Below the pieces are notes generated by a model, which did no database searches, was not told the DNA's origin, and worked only from the letters and a program-made list of their open reading frames with translations. Source: Ascaphus truei (Eukaryota > Chordata > Amphibia > Anura > Ascaphidae). From it: 64,000 nucleotides of DNA. Both the position numbers and the translations under genes were made by a program. Numbering within the stretch: the stretch's first letter is position 1; the number at the start of each line of letters is the position of its first letter. Shown here one piece after another: positions 1-10,910 of the stretch. The DNA lies in NCBI GenBank assembly GCA_036426205.1, contig CM071568.1, positions 38,764,960-38,828,959 on the forward strand, read 5' to 3'.

Positions 1-160
1 ACCCCAACAAGATCAGCTTATCGGAGATATTCCCTAAGGCTTCAGTGCACAGGTGGCGTCAGTCTCGACTGCACCACCGCGTATGGGCTGAGGTTGCCTG
101 GGTATCCTGAAAACCTTGGCCTGTTGGGTGGGAATGAGGACTGGAGTGAAGAAGCACCGC
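1..160. repeat. degenerate copy of a palindromic hAT-type MITE
   Basis: The stretch resembles the well-preserved MITE at 24137-24319. It keeps the tail of one arm (GTATCCTGAAAACC, then CCTGTTGGGTGG, then GAGGACTGGAGT) and part of the other (CACAGGTGGC). Many one-base insertions separate it from the better copy, and the left end is cut by the window edge. No target duplication is visible. Confidence 0.4.
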
Positions 161-837
161 CTGGGTTAATCGTTATAATCTCTATAAACTTCTAACAAGA
201 CCTTTTTGATTGTACGTAACATCTGTGCAAGACACTTCTCTCCTAATGTCTGATTTCTTATCTCTTTATTGTTAGTGCTCACCCTCCCTACCGCTCCCCC
301 CCCCCCCATTATCTGCGTGTATAGCTCGGGGAAGTCCCGGCTTACTTGGTAAGGCGACGTTATACCATGATCTCGGCAACGGCAGTACTAACTGGTAGCA
401 ATCTCCATGAGGATCCCACTAACTCCCCCATGCATCAAGATTACGCGAGTAATGGGGGTTGTGGTTGCTGCTGTCCACCCCGCGCATCACAAGCCCTGCC
501 TCTGTGGGTGTCCTCCGCATGTCTTTTTACCCCTCTCAGCCCCAGCCTGCTCTCCGTTTCCTCCTCGGGGTTGGAGATAATAGATGCTTGCGGCCCTCTT
601 CGTCATCGTTGATTTCTAGGTCTCGTCATCTGTAGCGCCTGGTTCTGTATAACTTGGTCTGAGAACGGAAAAAGACCAGATCTGAACGTAACTATGGTTC
701 TCGGGATAACATGTCGAGCTACATGTGGGGTCTAGTGGTGAGGGGGGGGTGGTTGATTCTATTTATTGGGCAAATAACGACCCATATAATACGAACTATT
801 ATCCTCCCTCAATCCCTCCCCTGGGGTCCCCATAGTT
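161..837. other. unassigned spacer
   Basis: I see no recognisable gene or element here. There is a C-run near 297-306. The short open frames show no family signature. Confidence 0.5.
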
Positions 838-1200
838 ACGGATCCCCCTGTCTCTTCTCACAGGACCAATCTGCCATATTATCCCCTGGTCTCTCTCACA
901 GGAACTTCATCCATATGACCCCACTGGTCTCTCTCCACAGAGTCTCCATATACGCAGGCCTTCCCCTGTCTGCGTACCGCCACTACGCTCTCCTGCCAGG
1001 AAGTTCTTCCATAATGACCCCCTGGTCTCCTCCCAGGAAGTGCTCTCATATGACCGGCTGGCTCTCTCACAGGAATCTCTATATGACTCCGCCTGGTCTC
1101 CTCTCACAGGGTGTCTCCCATATGACCTCCCTTGTCCCTCTCACAGGGTCGGCCTGCTCATGACTCCCCCCGGTCGCCCAGGTCCTCCATACTCCCCCTG
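838..1200. repeat. degenerate minisatellite, period about 32-40 bp
   Basis: Imperfect units built around CATATGACCCC, CTGGTCTCTCTC and CACAGGAA recur about seven to nine times, with unit starts near 912, 1010, 1048, 1080 and 1119. Spacing varies and single-base indels are frequent. Open frames across this block (for example 711-1163 plus) are produced by the repeat and are not genes. Confidence 0.65.
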
Positions 1201-2660
1201 GTGGTGGGTGTCACAGTGTTTGGTTGGGGTGGACGCGACCTCTACTTTACCACAGTGCTGGGATACGGACCCCTGCTCCGCTCCAGGTCCTGTCCTCTTA
1301 TCCTCGTTCATACACGCGCCGCTATACGAAACAGCTCCCCGTCCTGGGTCACCGCTCCAAGCCTCCAGCTGACAACGTTGCCCCTGTCACCCATGTGAGA
1401 CCGGAACAACACAACTTCCCAGACCCTCAGAAACCTGACGGCAACAGGTGCTACCACTCGCTTCTATCCGCCCTCATTGGGAATCTTTTTGCGTCCGCCC
1501 TTCCGCCCTCAATTCCAGACTGCCTGGCAATGAGCGCTGACCATGTCCAGTCATTGGAATCGCATATAGAGACGATGATTAGTGTGACCATTTTCAACCG
1601 GCACCGCTCTGATTACTCCCCAGTTAACAATATTGTGTAGCGCATCTAACGGTCTGGTGGTTAGAAGTCAAGTATGTGTCTAAGAGAATGGATACAATAT
1701 ATTATATAAATTATCTATACTATATTTCTAAGTTTGTTATTCGTTTGTTTGTATGTGCCCCGGAAGGCATCAAACTTCTCACAAGTTGGCGTACGATTCG
1801 ACGTAGGCACAAACGAAACTTTACCGGAGCATTGTGGCTGTGGATTTGTAGTGTCAACATCAACTATTTTGAGGCTTCCGACTATGACTCAATCTCCAAA
1901 TTATGGACATGCTATGTTTCGCTCCGGTTCCTGGCAAAAATGTTAGAGCATGGGCGAGGGGGCGTGGACTCTAAGCTGCCTTTGTCCGCTGCTTGCTGAC
2001 TTTTTTTTATTCTTATATGTTTTTCTAATCCCACGCTCCCCTATTGCTTATATGTTTCTATATCCCTAAACATGGCAGCACCATCTTCGTACCTTATAGA
2101 TTTTTCAGCCACTGCTCCAGAGATAGTAAATGGAAGGAAATTTCAGAGAGAGGTGTAGCTTGGGAGATGTCTTGTAGGTAGGAATAAGAAGAGAAACAAC
2201 AGACCAAAGAAAAAGAACCTAGTAAGGGCACTCTAAACACATGGTGATATGGTGAACACTTTAAAACATACACTTTATTCAAATAATTTTAAAATAATGG
2301 GTGATAAAATAAGAATTAAACGTTTAGATCCTTCATATGAATACTGAATGTGGTGTTCTGGATCAATGAATGCTGACTGCAAATATCCTCTATAAATGTA
2401 TGTTGCAGTTTGGACCAGTGAGTATGGTGAGTCACTTTCCAGATGAACCAAAGCACCCTAATTGTCGCTGCTGTAGCAGTATGTGCCAGTATAAACAAAC
2501 CCTAATACGCAGAATATACAGCACTCTAGCATACATAAGGAACCCTAGCCAGGTCTGCCAAAAAACAGATGGTAGTGTGACTGGCTGAATGAATGGGATC
2601 CTGGCTAATAATATAGCTAATCCTATAATATAGCTAATGGATTGTAAATGCGTCTGCAGG
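1201..2660. other. unassigned AT-rich spacer
   Basis: I found no gene, RNA or clear element. The longest frame (1224-1640, plus) has no recognisable motif. Confidence 0.5.
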
Positions 2661-2679
2661 GGGCCAAGCTTTATGTATC

Positions 2680-3345
2680 ATGTGTTCAGAATATCCACAG
2701 TGCTATTCATATGCTTCTTTAAGCAAGTGTGTCTTAAGGTGGGTCTTAAAGGTGGATAGAGAGGGTGCTAGTCGGGTACTGAGGGGAAGGGCATTCCAGA
2801 GGTGTGGGGCAGTCAGTGAAAAAGGTTTAAGGTGGGAGAGGGCTTTAGATACAAAGGGGGTACAAAGAAGACATCCTTGAGAAGAACGCAAGAGTATGGA
2901 TGGTGCATAACGAGAAATTAGGGATAAGATGTAAGGAGGGGCAGAAGAATGTAAAGCTTTAAAAGTGAGAAGAATGTAAAGCTTTAAAAGTGAGGAGAAG
3001 AATGGAGTGTGAGATGCGGGATTTGATCGGAAGCCAGGAGAGGGATTTCATGAGGGGAGATGCTGAGACAGATCTAGGAAAGAGTACAGTGATTCTGGCA
3101 GCAGCATTTAGGATAGATTGTAGGGGAGACAGGTGAGAGGCAGGAAGGCCGGACAGCAGGAGGTTACAGTAATCAAGACGGGAGAGAATGAGGGCCCGAG
3201 TCAGAGTTTTAGCAGTCGAGCAACAGAGGAAAGGGCGTATCTTTGTTATATTGCGGAGAAAAAGCAACAAGTTTTAGAAATGTTTTGAATGTGAGGGGCG
3301 AATGTGAGAGAGGCGTCGAGTGTGACCCCTAGGCAGCGTGCTTGG
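2680..3345 (-). pseudogene. L2-type LINE reverse transcriptase, C-terminal part
   Basis: Two minus-strand frames match the C-terminal third of L2-clade LINE reverse transcriptases. The segment at 2959-3270 carries LSRLDYCNLLLSGLP, then LNAAARI and SLSWLPIKSRI, in the order typical of the family. The segment at 2703-2891 carries APHLWNALPLSTRLAPS and a K/H-rich end, the usual C-terminus. Upstream, near 3300-3340, the frame still reads LGVTLDASLTFAPHI. The two parts differ in frame, so the copy is dead. It would encode the thumb and tail of a target-primed reverse transcriptase acting in an RNP. The missing upstream RT core is at 4086-4330 on the same strand, so a later insertion or rearrangement probably separates the halves. 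Confidence 0.75.
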
Positions 3346-4085
3346 GCTACTGGCTAGAGGCAGTGTCAGGCTATCCTGGGGGGTCTCTGAGTGGGGTTGA
3401 TGTGAACTGGGTCTGTGTACATCCAATACTGGTGCAGACTTTGTGCCCTCCTCCTCCTCTGTGCTTTAGGGAGGAATTATTCTAAATTATAGTCAGTCCA
3501 GGTCTGCCCCTCCTGGGGTTCAAGTCTCACTCGGCTGGGATTGAGATTTGCTGTCAGCCCTTAAGGGGCCTAAGGCCACCCAAGACTGGAATCCTGTGAA
3601 GCCAGAGAAAGTAACCGCTGTAATGACACCTGCAGTGGATGCCAATAAATAAATCCTGTTTTATATACCCCCTGCCTGATCCTACAGTCTATTGGGGAGG
3701 GATATGCTTGAAGACATGGTGGGGACTGTCTCTAGAAACCCTGGAGCCCTATGACTGGAGGTGCTGCACCACAGCCTGAGGATCACCAAAAGCCTGTCAT
3801 CTTTCCCCTTACCATCGCGGACGCTCATCTCTCCTGATCCCTCACAGGTATTAAGCACCATGAAATTTTAGCAAGATCTCCCAGAGGGGGCGCGGGGGGG
3901 TGGGGGGGAGGGGTGGGAAAGCAGTACTACACTTATGTTTCATAGCTTACATTATGTCCACGCACAGTTAGCCTCTTAAACATATTGTTCCCATCTGGTG
4001 TATGAATGGAGCAGAGTTATAAAGGTGGTGCTGCATGTATTTGGTGAGGGACTGATTGTGTGACATGCAAGAAATGAAGGATTTT
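3346..4085. other. unidentified insertion between two halves of a LINE
   Basis: Minus-strand LINE coding similarity stops near 3350 and resumes near 4090, although these residues are close together in an intact L2-type protein. The intervening sequence is therefore probably inserted or rearranged. It has a short G-run near 3889-3915, and its left part looks like transcribed 3' UTR sequence, with AATAAATAAA near 3645. I do not recognise a family or terminal repeats. Confidence 0.4.
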
Positions 4086-4330
4086 TAAATGATTCATACC
4101 GAACTTGCTTACAGCATCAGTGATGTCATGGAGTGCAACATATGGGATATGGAGAATTATTTCAGTTTTGGAAATGTTAAATGTGAGGGTAGTGGCAAGA
4201 CAGATATCCAGGATTAGAAAGGGGTCAGATGAGGATAGGCAGATTTTGGGTATCATCAATGTAAAGATGACAGATAAAATAAAAAGTGTAAAAATGAATA
4301 TGTTTAGAGCGATAAGATCACAAGAGAGAC
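4086..4330 (-). pseudogene. L2-type LINE reverse transcriptase palm fragment
   Basis: The minus strand reads LTFNISKTEIIL, the block that follows the catalytic loop in L2/CR1 LINE reverse transcriptases. Slightly upstream, in a neighbouring frame, is YIDDTQN, the catalytic YADD loop. The two blocks are out of frame with each other, so a frameshift lies between them. With 2680-3345 this makes one split LINE copy, oriented right to left, with no 5' half or ORF1 that I can see. Confidence 0.7.
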
Positions 4331-4923
4331 AGGGAAGAGAATAAAGGAGGTACAAATAAAGGAAACTAAAGAAACAGTCAGACAGATAGAATGTGTAAGT
4401 AGACAAGCGAGATATAGACAGTAAAAAGAATGGCATGAGGATTGCAATAGCTGAAATACCATTAGGTAACTAAGGCAAACAAAGTATTTTTGGAATAGGC
4501 AGGAGAGTGATCAGGATGAGCAGAGTTCATGGCAGACAGAAGAAAAAAGCACGATACTGTGGCACTTAACAGATGTGTAGTCACAGCAGAGGTCTGGGAA
4601 AACAGAAATGAACAGAGCTAATCCAGGTCAAAATACACCTGCAAGTTAGGCAATTACGAACGTGAGCACAACAGGGCAGAACTGTATAAAACTGGCGACA
4701 GGAAGTTAATATAGGGAAGCCCAACGGTGTTTATAAGATCAGTGCTTGATTAAAGACAGGTGTAGTAATTGCAGAGCCAGACCCATAGTGACAGCTGAAC
4801 AGTTGCTTTAGTTGTGGCTGTCTGAGAGCTACTGTCTCTGAAGGCTTAGGTCGCAAGTTGAATTCCTGGAAGTCCTAAATGAAAGTGAACTATAAGGAAA
4901 AAGTGTCATACAGAAAAATGTTA
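4331..4923. other. unassigned spacer
   Basis: Purine-rich sequence with no recognisable element. It lies between the LINE fragment and the solo LTR. Confidence 0.4.
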
Positions 4924-6066
4924 TATAGCCCCAGTTCCCCTTGGGCTCCCAGTGCCCCCCCTTACTTCCGTGGGTTGCGTGGTGGGCAGGGGAGGTGTGC
5001 GCTTGCCCCTGGTGAGCACTGGTAGTGGCGGAGAGAACGCGTAGACAGGTGCAGGCTAGCGCATTGCCGGAGACCACCGGTGGCTCTCTCTGAAAATGTT
5101 TGCGCATGCGCAGTGAATCGCACATGCGCAGGAAGGGCTGCAAGGCAGCCACTAGCCGGAGAGGGCTCCACGGGGACTACAGCCCCAAGCATGCACAGGG
5201 CTGCAGAATCAAGTTATACACAACAGCCAATAGGGCTGCAGCTTCTCCTGCAAGGGGAATATAGATACATTTGGCGCATCTGACCATGTCAGTCGGAGCT
5301 GGGACTAGGAAGGGGTAGGTTGTGTGTGCAGGGGTCTGTGACTCCTGCACTAGGCCAGATACCCCCTGTTAGTCCCCAGCTAGGCCCCGACTCCCACAAA
5401 GCTTGTGGCTGCTATAGGTACTTGCCCTTAGACAGGGACATTGCCCTGCTTAGCACTACCAGTGTCAGGGACACAATGAGGTGCCGCACGGTGACTGCGG
5501 CCTGTGGTCCAGAACCAGATCATCAGAGACTATCATCAGTGTGGGACCCTCCAACTGGATACCACCCACCGCGGAGGAGGACTCATCGCTGACATCGCTG
5601 GATCAGTGCATCCTATATTCAACAGTGCTCCCGGGAGTGGAAACACCCGGCAGGTACCTAACAAAGTGCACCAACTCACCTTCACACATTAGTGGGCAGT
5701 GCTGTACCACACATTGGGAGGGGGATTTAACCTTGTGGACACCGGGGTTGGTTGGGTGCCCAAGAGCCCCATAGTACTTTGGGAGGTACTGCTGTGTGAG
5801 GCCTGGTGGGTAGGCTGTACTATATTAGTGTATATAGTAAAACTGTTCTGCTTTACGAAGTGTGTAATTCTTATTGTGTCCTGTGACAGGGGTTATTCTA
5901 CACCATAGAATCCCGCACAGGTGGAGGTGCTACAGAGCATCATTCCAGGATACACCCCAGGCTCTCAGCAGCGGAGGCTCAGGCTTCCTGTGAGCCACCA
6001 GGTATTGCACCATACACACACACCGTAGCTACACATCTCCCAGGGGGTGGGGGAAAGTGCGCTACA
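4924..6066 (-). mobile_element. solo LTR, family A, copy 1
   Basis: About 1.14 kb ending in GTGCGCTACA. It shares blocks in the same order with the LTRs at 15679-16802 and 59650-60741: a CpG-rich part with GCGCATGCGC and GACTACA near 5100-5190, a GCGGCCTGTGG block near 5500, a GGTGGAGG block near 5920, and CCCCAGGCTC. Read on the minus strand it starts TGTAGCGC. The flanking tetramers are GTTA and GGTA, one mismatch from a 4-bp target duplication. No internal region is attached, so it is a solo LTR. The family is not named. The 4-bp duplication is argued from the perfect case at 59650-60741. Confidence 0.65.
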
Positions 6067-6379
6067 GGTATAAAGGAGAAAATTGTTAAAATGGGAGACT
6101 AAGTAAGAGAAATGGTCCCTTAAATGTCACCATGAATAGATCATTGAAGATATATGCAAGGAAAGTTAAATAGTAGATGAGGATGAAAAAAGAAATATGT
6201 CTGTCGAGTTCCACCTATGTTAAATGTAGACCAAGATACTTGTCCTATATTTGTAATTACAGTATTTTGATCCAGTGGAAGGCAAACAAAAACCCAAGTG
6301 ATAGCTTATTCAATGTCAATTATCCAATATAAAAACAGATAATTACCCAATGATGTTTAATAAAGGGAAACAAATTCCT
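6067..6379. other. unassigned spacer
   Basis: AT-rich, no recognisable feature. Confidence 0.4.
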
Positions 6380-7150
6380 TCTTTAGTCCAATATTGGCAA
6401 TCAGATTTCTCCCTTGATCAACATCTTTCCCATGTTTACTTATTTGGTATATCCCTGTATAACTTTATTTTCTAAAAAGATGTCCAACCTTTTTTTGAAC
6501 AAATCTATTATATCTGCCATCACAGTCTCCATGGGTAATGAATTCCACATTTTAACTTCTCTTATTGTAAATAACCCTTTCCTTTGTTGCTGGTGAAATC
6601 TCCGTTCCTCCAGGTTTAAGGGATGACCCTGTAATGTTTGTACTGCCCTTGGGATCAATAGTTCTTTTTAAAATTCCCCTTTTGACCAAGAATATATTTG
6701 TATATAGTTATCATATCCCCTCTTGGACACCCTTTTTCAATGTAAACAAATCTAATTTAGTTAGCCTCTCCTCATAAGTCAGATTTTCTATCCTTTTATT
6801 TATTTGGTGGCTATTCTCTGCCCTTTTTCTAGTTTCATAATTTTTTTTTTAATGGAATGGGGCCCAAAACTGTACTCCATATTCAAAGTCTGGTCTTACT
6901 AATGCTTTATATGGTGGCATAATTATACTTAATTTTCATCCATACACTGTTTAATGCTAGATAAGATCTTGTTTGCCTTTGCAGCTACTGCCTGACATTG
7001 GACACCATTGCTAAGCCTGCTGTCTACAAGCACCCCTACATAATTCTCAATCAATGATTGACATATTTTTTCTCCATTTAATTTGTAAGTCTTGTGTTTA
7101 CTTTGAATCCAGACTGCAGTAATACAAGTGTTCATTTGTACATGAGGCAT
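6380..7150 (-). pseudogene. CR1-type LINE reverse transcriptase, C-terminal fragment
   Basis: The minus strand carries the end of a CR1-type reverse transcriptase in two open pieces. The upstream piece at 6929-7150 has YVGVLVDSRLSNGVQCQ and AAKANKILSSIK. The downstream piece at 6440-6658 has IPRAVQTLQGHPLNLEERR, then LFTIREVKMWNSLP and DLFKKRLDIFL. The DNA between them (6660-6930) keeps the expected order of the family, including the block that reads as an opening on the top strand near CTAATTTAGTTAGCCTC. Frameshifts and a T-run at 6841 break the frame. The RT catalytic core, endonuclease and ORF1 are absent: a 5'-truncated dead copy, as is usual for target-primed LINEs. Confidence 0.82.
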
Positions 7151-7259
7151 TCAACTAATTTGAATGTTTAGGGTGGATAGGGCAATAAAAAAGGAATACT
7201 TGTAGTGAGTGGGACATATGTTTGTGCTGTGAATGTGATTCATCGTAAGATCTATGGTT
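7151..7259. other. short unassigned spacer
   Basis: Nothing recognised between the LINE and the LTR scrap. Confidence 0.3.
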
Positions 7260-7391
7260 GAATGGAAAGACACAGCAGAACACCGCGCAGCAGTTGCGGC
7301 CTGTGGTCTTGGACCGGACCACCACCGCAAGGCTAAAGACTCTCATCACAATGGGAAACTCCCATAGGGTAGGGGAAACTGCGCTACAGAT
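7260..7391 (-). mobile_element. family A LTR fragment
   Basis: About 130 bp join two LTR blocks: the GCGGCCTGTGG / GGACCAGA-like block seen near 5500 and 16160, and the terminal GGGGAAACTGCGCTACA. The central several hundred bases are deleted. It lies directly against the (TA)n edge of the next PLE. Confidence 0.5.
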
Positions 7392-7460
7392 ATATATATA
7401 TATATAATCAAAAATAAATAGACGATACCATTCTGTGGCTAACGAAATGCTTTTATATTT

Positions 7461-7500
7461 GCGAGCTTTCGAGATACACTGATCTCTTCTTCCGGCGGTG
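7461..7500 (-). ncRNA. hammerhead-like motif in inverted PLE3 repeat
   Basis: On the minus strand: CGGAAGA, one extra A, a perfect stem GAGAT / ATCTC with a 6-base loop, then GAAA followed by GCTC. The skeleton matches a minimal type I hammerhead, but the consensus U4 is G. Inferred from layout only; activity is doubtful. Confidence 0.35.
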
Positions 7501-7545
7501 TTACAATGAATAAAGCAAGCAAGGGGTTTACTTAAAAACAGAGCC

Positions 7546-8225
7546 ACCAGAATACCAAGAAGTGATCTCCTTGAATACAAACAAAAAGAGACAAGCGACA
7601 GGGTACCTTTGGTGGTCACATATAACCCACACCTAGGAACCCTACGCAAGATCGCCAGGAAACTACAACCCATCCTCCAGGAAGATACAAGACTGCAACA
7701 GGTCTTCCCTGAAGCACCCTTATTATCATACAGACAGCCCCATAATCTCAAGAATATTATGGTGAGGAGTAAAGTATTCAGCAGTACAACTGAATGCGGG
7801 ACAAAACCATGCCAGGACCCAAGATGCAAAACCTGCGCAATGCTCTACACAGCAGACACAATACAAATACCACACAAGAATCGGGAATACAAAATCAGAG
7901 GGGGGTTCACCTGTTCCTCCAGCAATGTCGTGTACCTCATCATGTGCATGAAATGCCCAGGGGGCTGCTACTACATAGGTGAGACAGGACAGGGGCTAAA
8001 CAAGAGAATTAACCTGCATCGCCACAGCATCACACGCGGAACAAGAGACAGTCCTGTTGGCGAACATTTCTCTGACTCCATAAGATGAACGATCTGAGGG
8101 TTGCCATACTCAAAGGTAATCTTAAAACACCGAAAGAGAGACGGTTGCATGAATACAAATTTATGCAACTGTTCGGGACACTTAGCAGTGGCCTAAACAG
8201 AGATCGAAATTTTATGAGTCATTAC
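7546..8225 (+). pseudogene. PLE3 coding tail: linker, Cys cluster and GIY-YIG endonuclease
   Basis: The frame is open from 7546 without a start codon, because the 5' part is missing. The only long methionine-led stretch is 7609-8088. It starts in the post-RT linker (LVVTYNP, FPEAPLLSYRQP). Next comes a putative zinc-binding cluster C63-x4-C68-x4-C73-x2-C76 (counting from 7609), then a GIY-YIG-type endonuclease: VYLI at 108-111, YYIGET at 121-126 and the conserved Arg in KRINLHR at about 133. A frameshift at about 8086 ends that frame. The tail continues in another frame (RRLHEYKFMQLFGTL) to a stop near 8225. In PLEs this domain nicks target DNA for reverse transcription. The RT domain is absent here. 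I cannot assign the copy to a named PLE clade. Confidence 0.85.
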
Positions 8226-8631
8226 TGACACTAGCGAACTCTCTTCCCATGAGCGCTAAAGGCCATGTCTGTACATACTGTGCTATATGTATGCACACAC
8301 AGCTGTCTCTCACACATACTAATACTCCTTATTTTTCCATCCTATACACCAATAGGGACCACATAGTATCTACACACACTTTTAGTAATGCAACAAGCTC
8401 TCACATTTCCACACCTACCCACACCCTTAATATACACTCCCACTCCACACACACCTTTTGTAAAGCACTGTATACACGGTGGGCTCTTCATTCATTTATA
8501 TTCACATAGATGCACACACACACACACACACACTCTTACATCACTAACATTCAGGAACCATTTTACACCTCAAGTCATAAATCGCATCCACTCATGGGGG
8601 AGGGACAAGCACAGATAACATTCCAAGAGAC
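8226..8631 (+). other. PLE3 3' untranslated region
   Basis: Non-coding sequence between the PLE3 stop and its terminal repeat, with a short CA tract. The block TCACTAACATTCAGG and its neighbours recur near 61400 beside another copy of the same terminal repeat, so it belongs to the element. Confidence 0.55.
8512..8533. repeat. (CA)n microsatellite
   Basis: About eleven CA units inside the PLE3 3' region. Confidence 0.85.
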
Positions 8632-8673
8632 ACTGTTTTTAAGTAAACCCCTTGCTTGCTTTATTCATTGTAA

Positions 8674-8713
8674 CACCGCCGGAAGAAGAGATCAGTGTAT
8701 CTTGAAAGCTTGC
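8674..8713 (+). ncRNA. hammerhead-like motif in PLE3 terminal repeat
   Basis: CGGAAGA, extra A, GAGAT / ATCTT stem, GAAA, then GCTTGC. The bases after the putative cleavage triplet (GC) can pair with those before the box (GC), a two-pair helix I. Core U4 is G and one stem pair has decayed to a G-U wobble compared with the copy at 61546-61585. Confidence 0.35.
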
Positions 8714-8799
8714 ACAAATAAAAGCATTTCGTGAGCCACAGAACAATATTGTCTATTTATTTTTGATTATTGAAGCTCGGCTAACACGGTACTGATACC

Positions 8800-8880
8800 T
8801 CTACATATATATATATATAGCAAATGGAAATACAACTGTATATATCATATCAACTGTATATATATATCAATGTAAACACC
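8800..8880. repeat. (TA)n tract between two PLEs
   Basis: Two short TA runs separate the PLE3 end from the C-terminal end of the oppositely oriented PLE1. Confidence 0.7.
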
Positions 8881-8909
8881 ATTGTCAGTGAACAAATAAG
8901 CAAAGTATC

Positions 8910-9400
8910 CTACAGAAACAATGAAAAACTAAGGTCTTTCTTTAAACCTTTTGGGGCTACATTATCCAAGTTAAAAACCCACCTACTTTCATGGTGTAGG
9001 AATTTAGCCTCCAAATTGCCACCCCTGCTGCTGAGAGAGACTTTCTCTATTTCCCATGCAAGTAGAGTTAGCATATTTGGAATTGAAATGTCTAGCAACA
9101 CTTGTTATTTTTTTTTGCTCTAGTTAAATATTTAACGGCATTCCTAATGTTGCAGGCATGTGCTAAAACACGGACCTTGAGTTCTCTTGATGTCATTCCT
9201 ACATATAGGAGGTTACATGGACACGTTAGAGCATATATCAATCCCTTTGTATTACAATTAAAGAAATCTCTAACTGTAAAAGTTCTAGTACCACTGCTGG
9301 TTGTAAAAGTTTTTCTTCTTGTTAATGAAACCACAGCACTTACATTTACCACAAGGAAAAGTACCCTTATATATATTTTTAGTGTGCACTGTTTTTTCAA
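8910..9400 (-). pseudogene. PLE1 GIY-YIG endonuclease and C-terminal tail
   Basis: In the frame covering 9092-9400 the minus strand reads GLIYALTC (residues 53-60), LLYVG (64-68) and the conserved Arg of KVRVL (about 77), the three landmarks of a GIY-YIG nuclease. It is preceded by a Cys-rich linker, CGKCKCCG, which lies in the overlapping upstream frame near 9320-9345. A second frame at 8910-9101 holds the tail: SSRGGNLEAKFL, then a WVFNLDNVAPKGLKKDL block like the usual PLE ending. Frameshifts separate the parts. The role would be target-site nicking for the PLE. Confidence 0.8.
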
Positions 9401-10142
9401 AGTGGCTATGTACGAGTTGATCGCTTATATTTTTGGCCCGTTTAGCCATCATCTGTACTCTCGTACTGATAGAGTTTTTCAAACTCTTTTCACTCAGAAG
9501 AATGCTCCAGTGGCGCTGAAGACCCGCCCTAATAGCATCCCATTGCTGGCAGAATGTTGAAATAACCCTTATTTGCGAGAAAGAAGTGTTACTAGGGTCT
9601 TTTGTTTTTGGAACTAATAGTGTATTGCTATCCATATGATTGACCCCATAGAGAGCTCTTTTGAAGCTTCTTTTACTATAGCCTCTTTCATTAAATAACA
9701 CTTCTTGTTCCTTAACTCTATTCTTATAAGCTGGAATAGTAATGCAATTTCTTTCTTTTAAGTCCATAGAGCTGCCCCTTTTTAAAGAGACAGGATGACA
9801 GCTCTCATAATACAGGAGACTATTTGTTGCTGTACTTTTGCGAAATACATCTGTTGCTATCCTCAGATCACTAGTGATCATGATGTGTAAGTCAAGAAAA
9901 GAAACCGATGTATCTGATATGTCTTGTGTCAATTTTATGTTAAGATTATTAGAATTAAACATATTAATTAACTCTATACACTCGCTGACGTCTCCCTCCC
10001 ACAGGAAGAAGACATCATCGATATATCTAATCCATAGAGGAATTTTATTTGTATATGACGTGAGTTCATCAATAAAAACATATTTAGCCTCCCACAATCC
10101 AAGAAAGTGGTTAGTGTCGGATGGGGCACATTTTGCTCCCAT
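9285..10142 (-). pseudogene. PLE1 reverse transcriptase palm and thumb
   Basis: This 285-residue frame starts at MGAKCAPS, equivalent to the TxMGxxxAPxxA block of PLE reverse transcriptases, and continues through the catalytic loop YIDDVFFLWEG with both aspartates present (residues 40-43). Next comes SFLDLHI and the DVFRK block, where telomerase and PLE enzymes resemble each other. The thumb (RGYSKRSFKRAL, FSQIRVISTF) leads into the Cys-rich linker near the end. It would synthesise cDNA from the PLE RNA at a nicked target. The frame is one of the longest intact stretches in the window, but it lacks the upstream palm half in the same frame. Confidence 0.85.
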
Positions 10143-10336
10143 CGTAGTACCTCTAATTTTAACGTAATACTTTTTGTCAAAAACGAAGTCGTTGAGTGAT
10201 AAAATAAAGGTAAGAAGGCAAATGATTAAATCACATTGACTTTAGGTATCGTGAAGTTGCATACACAAAAAATAATTCACTGCTTTTAAACCATCTTCAT
10301 GTGATGAGATAAATTCCTTTTCGAACCACAATAGTC

Positions 10337-10910
10337 CTATAGTCTCAATAGGACATCTGATGTATCCTGTACATATGACGGCAGACTTAAGACATGTGAC
10401 TGTAAGAATGAATTGATAAATATGCAGATCTTTTCACATAAACCCCATATCCCAGATACTATGGGGCATCCTGGGGGACATTTCAGATCCTTGTGGACCT
10501 TTGGAAGTAGATATAAAGTTGTAATAACCAGATTAGTGACCCTTAGAAACTCAGATTCTTTCAAGATAATAGTTCTTATTTCAAACGCATCTGAGATTAT
10601 TTGATCTTCTTTTGCCTTAAAGTTCATGGTCGGATCCTGGAAAATTCTTTTGTAGTTTAAAGGTTGTGATATTTGTGGATTTGCCTCTTTCAGGTATATA
10701 TCTGTAGGCCAGATGTCTATGTTGACTCCTTTATCAGAGGGCTTGGAAATAACATCCTTGAGATATTTAAGTTGTTGGAGAGACTCATGTTCCACGCGTG
10801 TTAGATTTCCAGAGCCTGTGTTTCACAATGGAATATCCATAATATCCTTTCTGGCTAGCTTAAAGAAAGTCTATATAGCTGGCTTATCTGAAAAGGAGGT
10901 GTAAATGTTG
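10337..10910 (-). pseudogene. PLE1 reverse transcriptase, fingers region
   Basis: The minus strand carries ISKPSDKGVNIDI (the KPxDKGGN block that opens the PLE RT), TLYLLPKVHKDL and PPGCPIVSGI, then SYVQDTSDVLLRL. The next expected block, with the first catalytic aspartate (DVxxLYT), is missing between about 10240 and 10340. The sequence jumps to a HEDGLKAVNYFL-type segment and resumes at 10142. I read this as an internal deletion of roughly 40 codons, which by itself would kill the enzyme. Confidence 0.8.

Larger units (their letters stand above)
7392..8770 (+). mobile_element. 5'-truncated Penelope-like element with inverted terminal repeat (PLE3)
   Basis: A PLE coding tail (7546-8225) is flanked by about 130 bp of inverted repeat. 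The right copy (about 8632-8770, plus) is the element's own end, and the left copy (about 7416-7545) is the same sequence in reverse. Both edges abut (TA)n tracts. PLE copies commonly carry a partial, inverted terminal repeat at a 5' truncation, which is how I read this. The right-hand terminal sequence recurs at 61375-61650. Confidence 0.7.

Noticed and set aside
4981..5200. Possible CpG-island promoter (GCGCATGCGC motifs)
   Set aside because: The same CpG-rich block with GCGCATGCG occurs in the other family A LTRs. It is LTR sequence, although it could be the LTR's own promoter region.
5320..5908. Overlapping plus-strand ORFs in the first family A LTR
   Set aside because: The equivalent positions in the other family A copies are not open in the same frame, so there is no sign of a conserved LTR-encoded protein.
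7155..7829. 224-residue minus-strand ORF
   Set aside because: It crosses the LTR scrap, a TA tract and the inverted PLE repeat, and is antisense to the supported GIY-YIG frame. Shadow.
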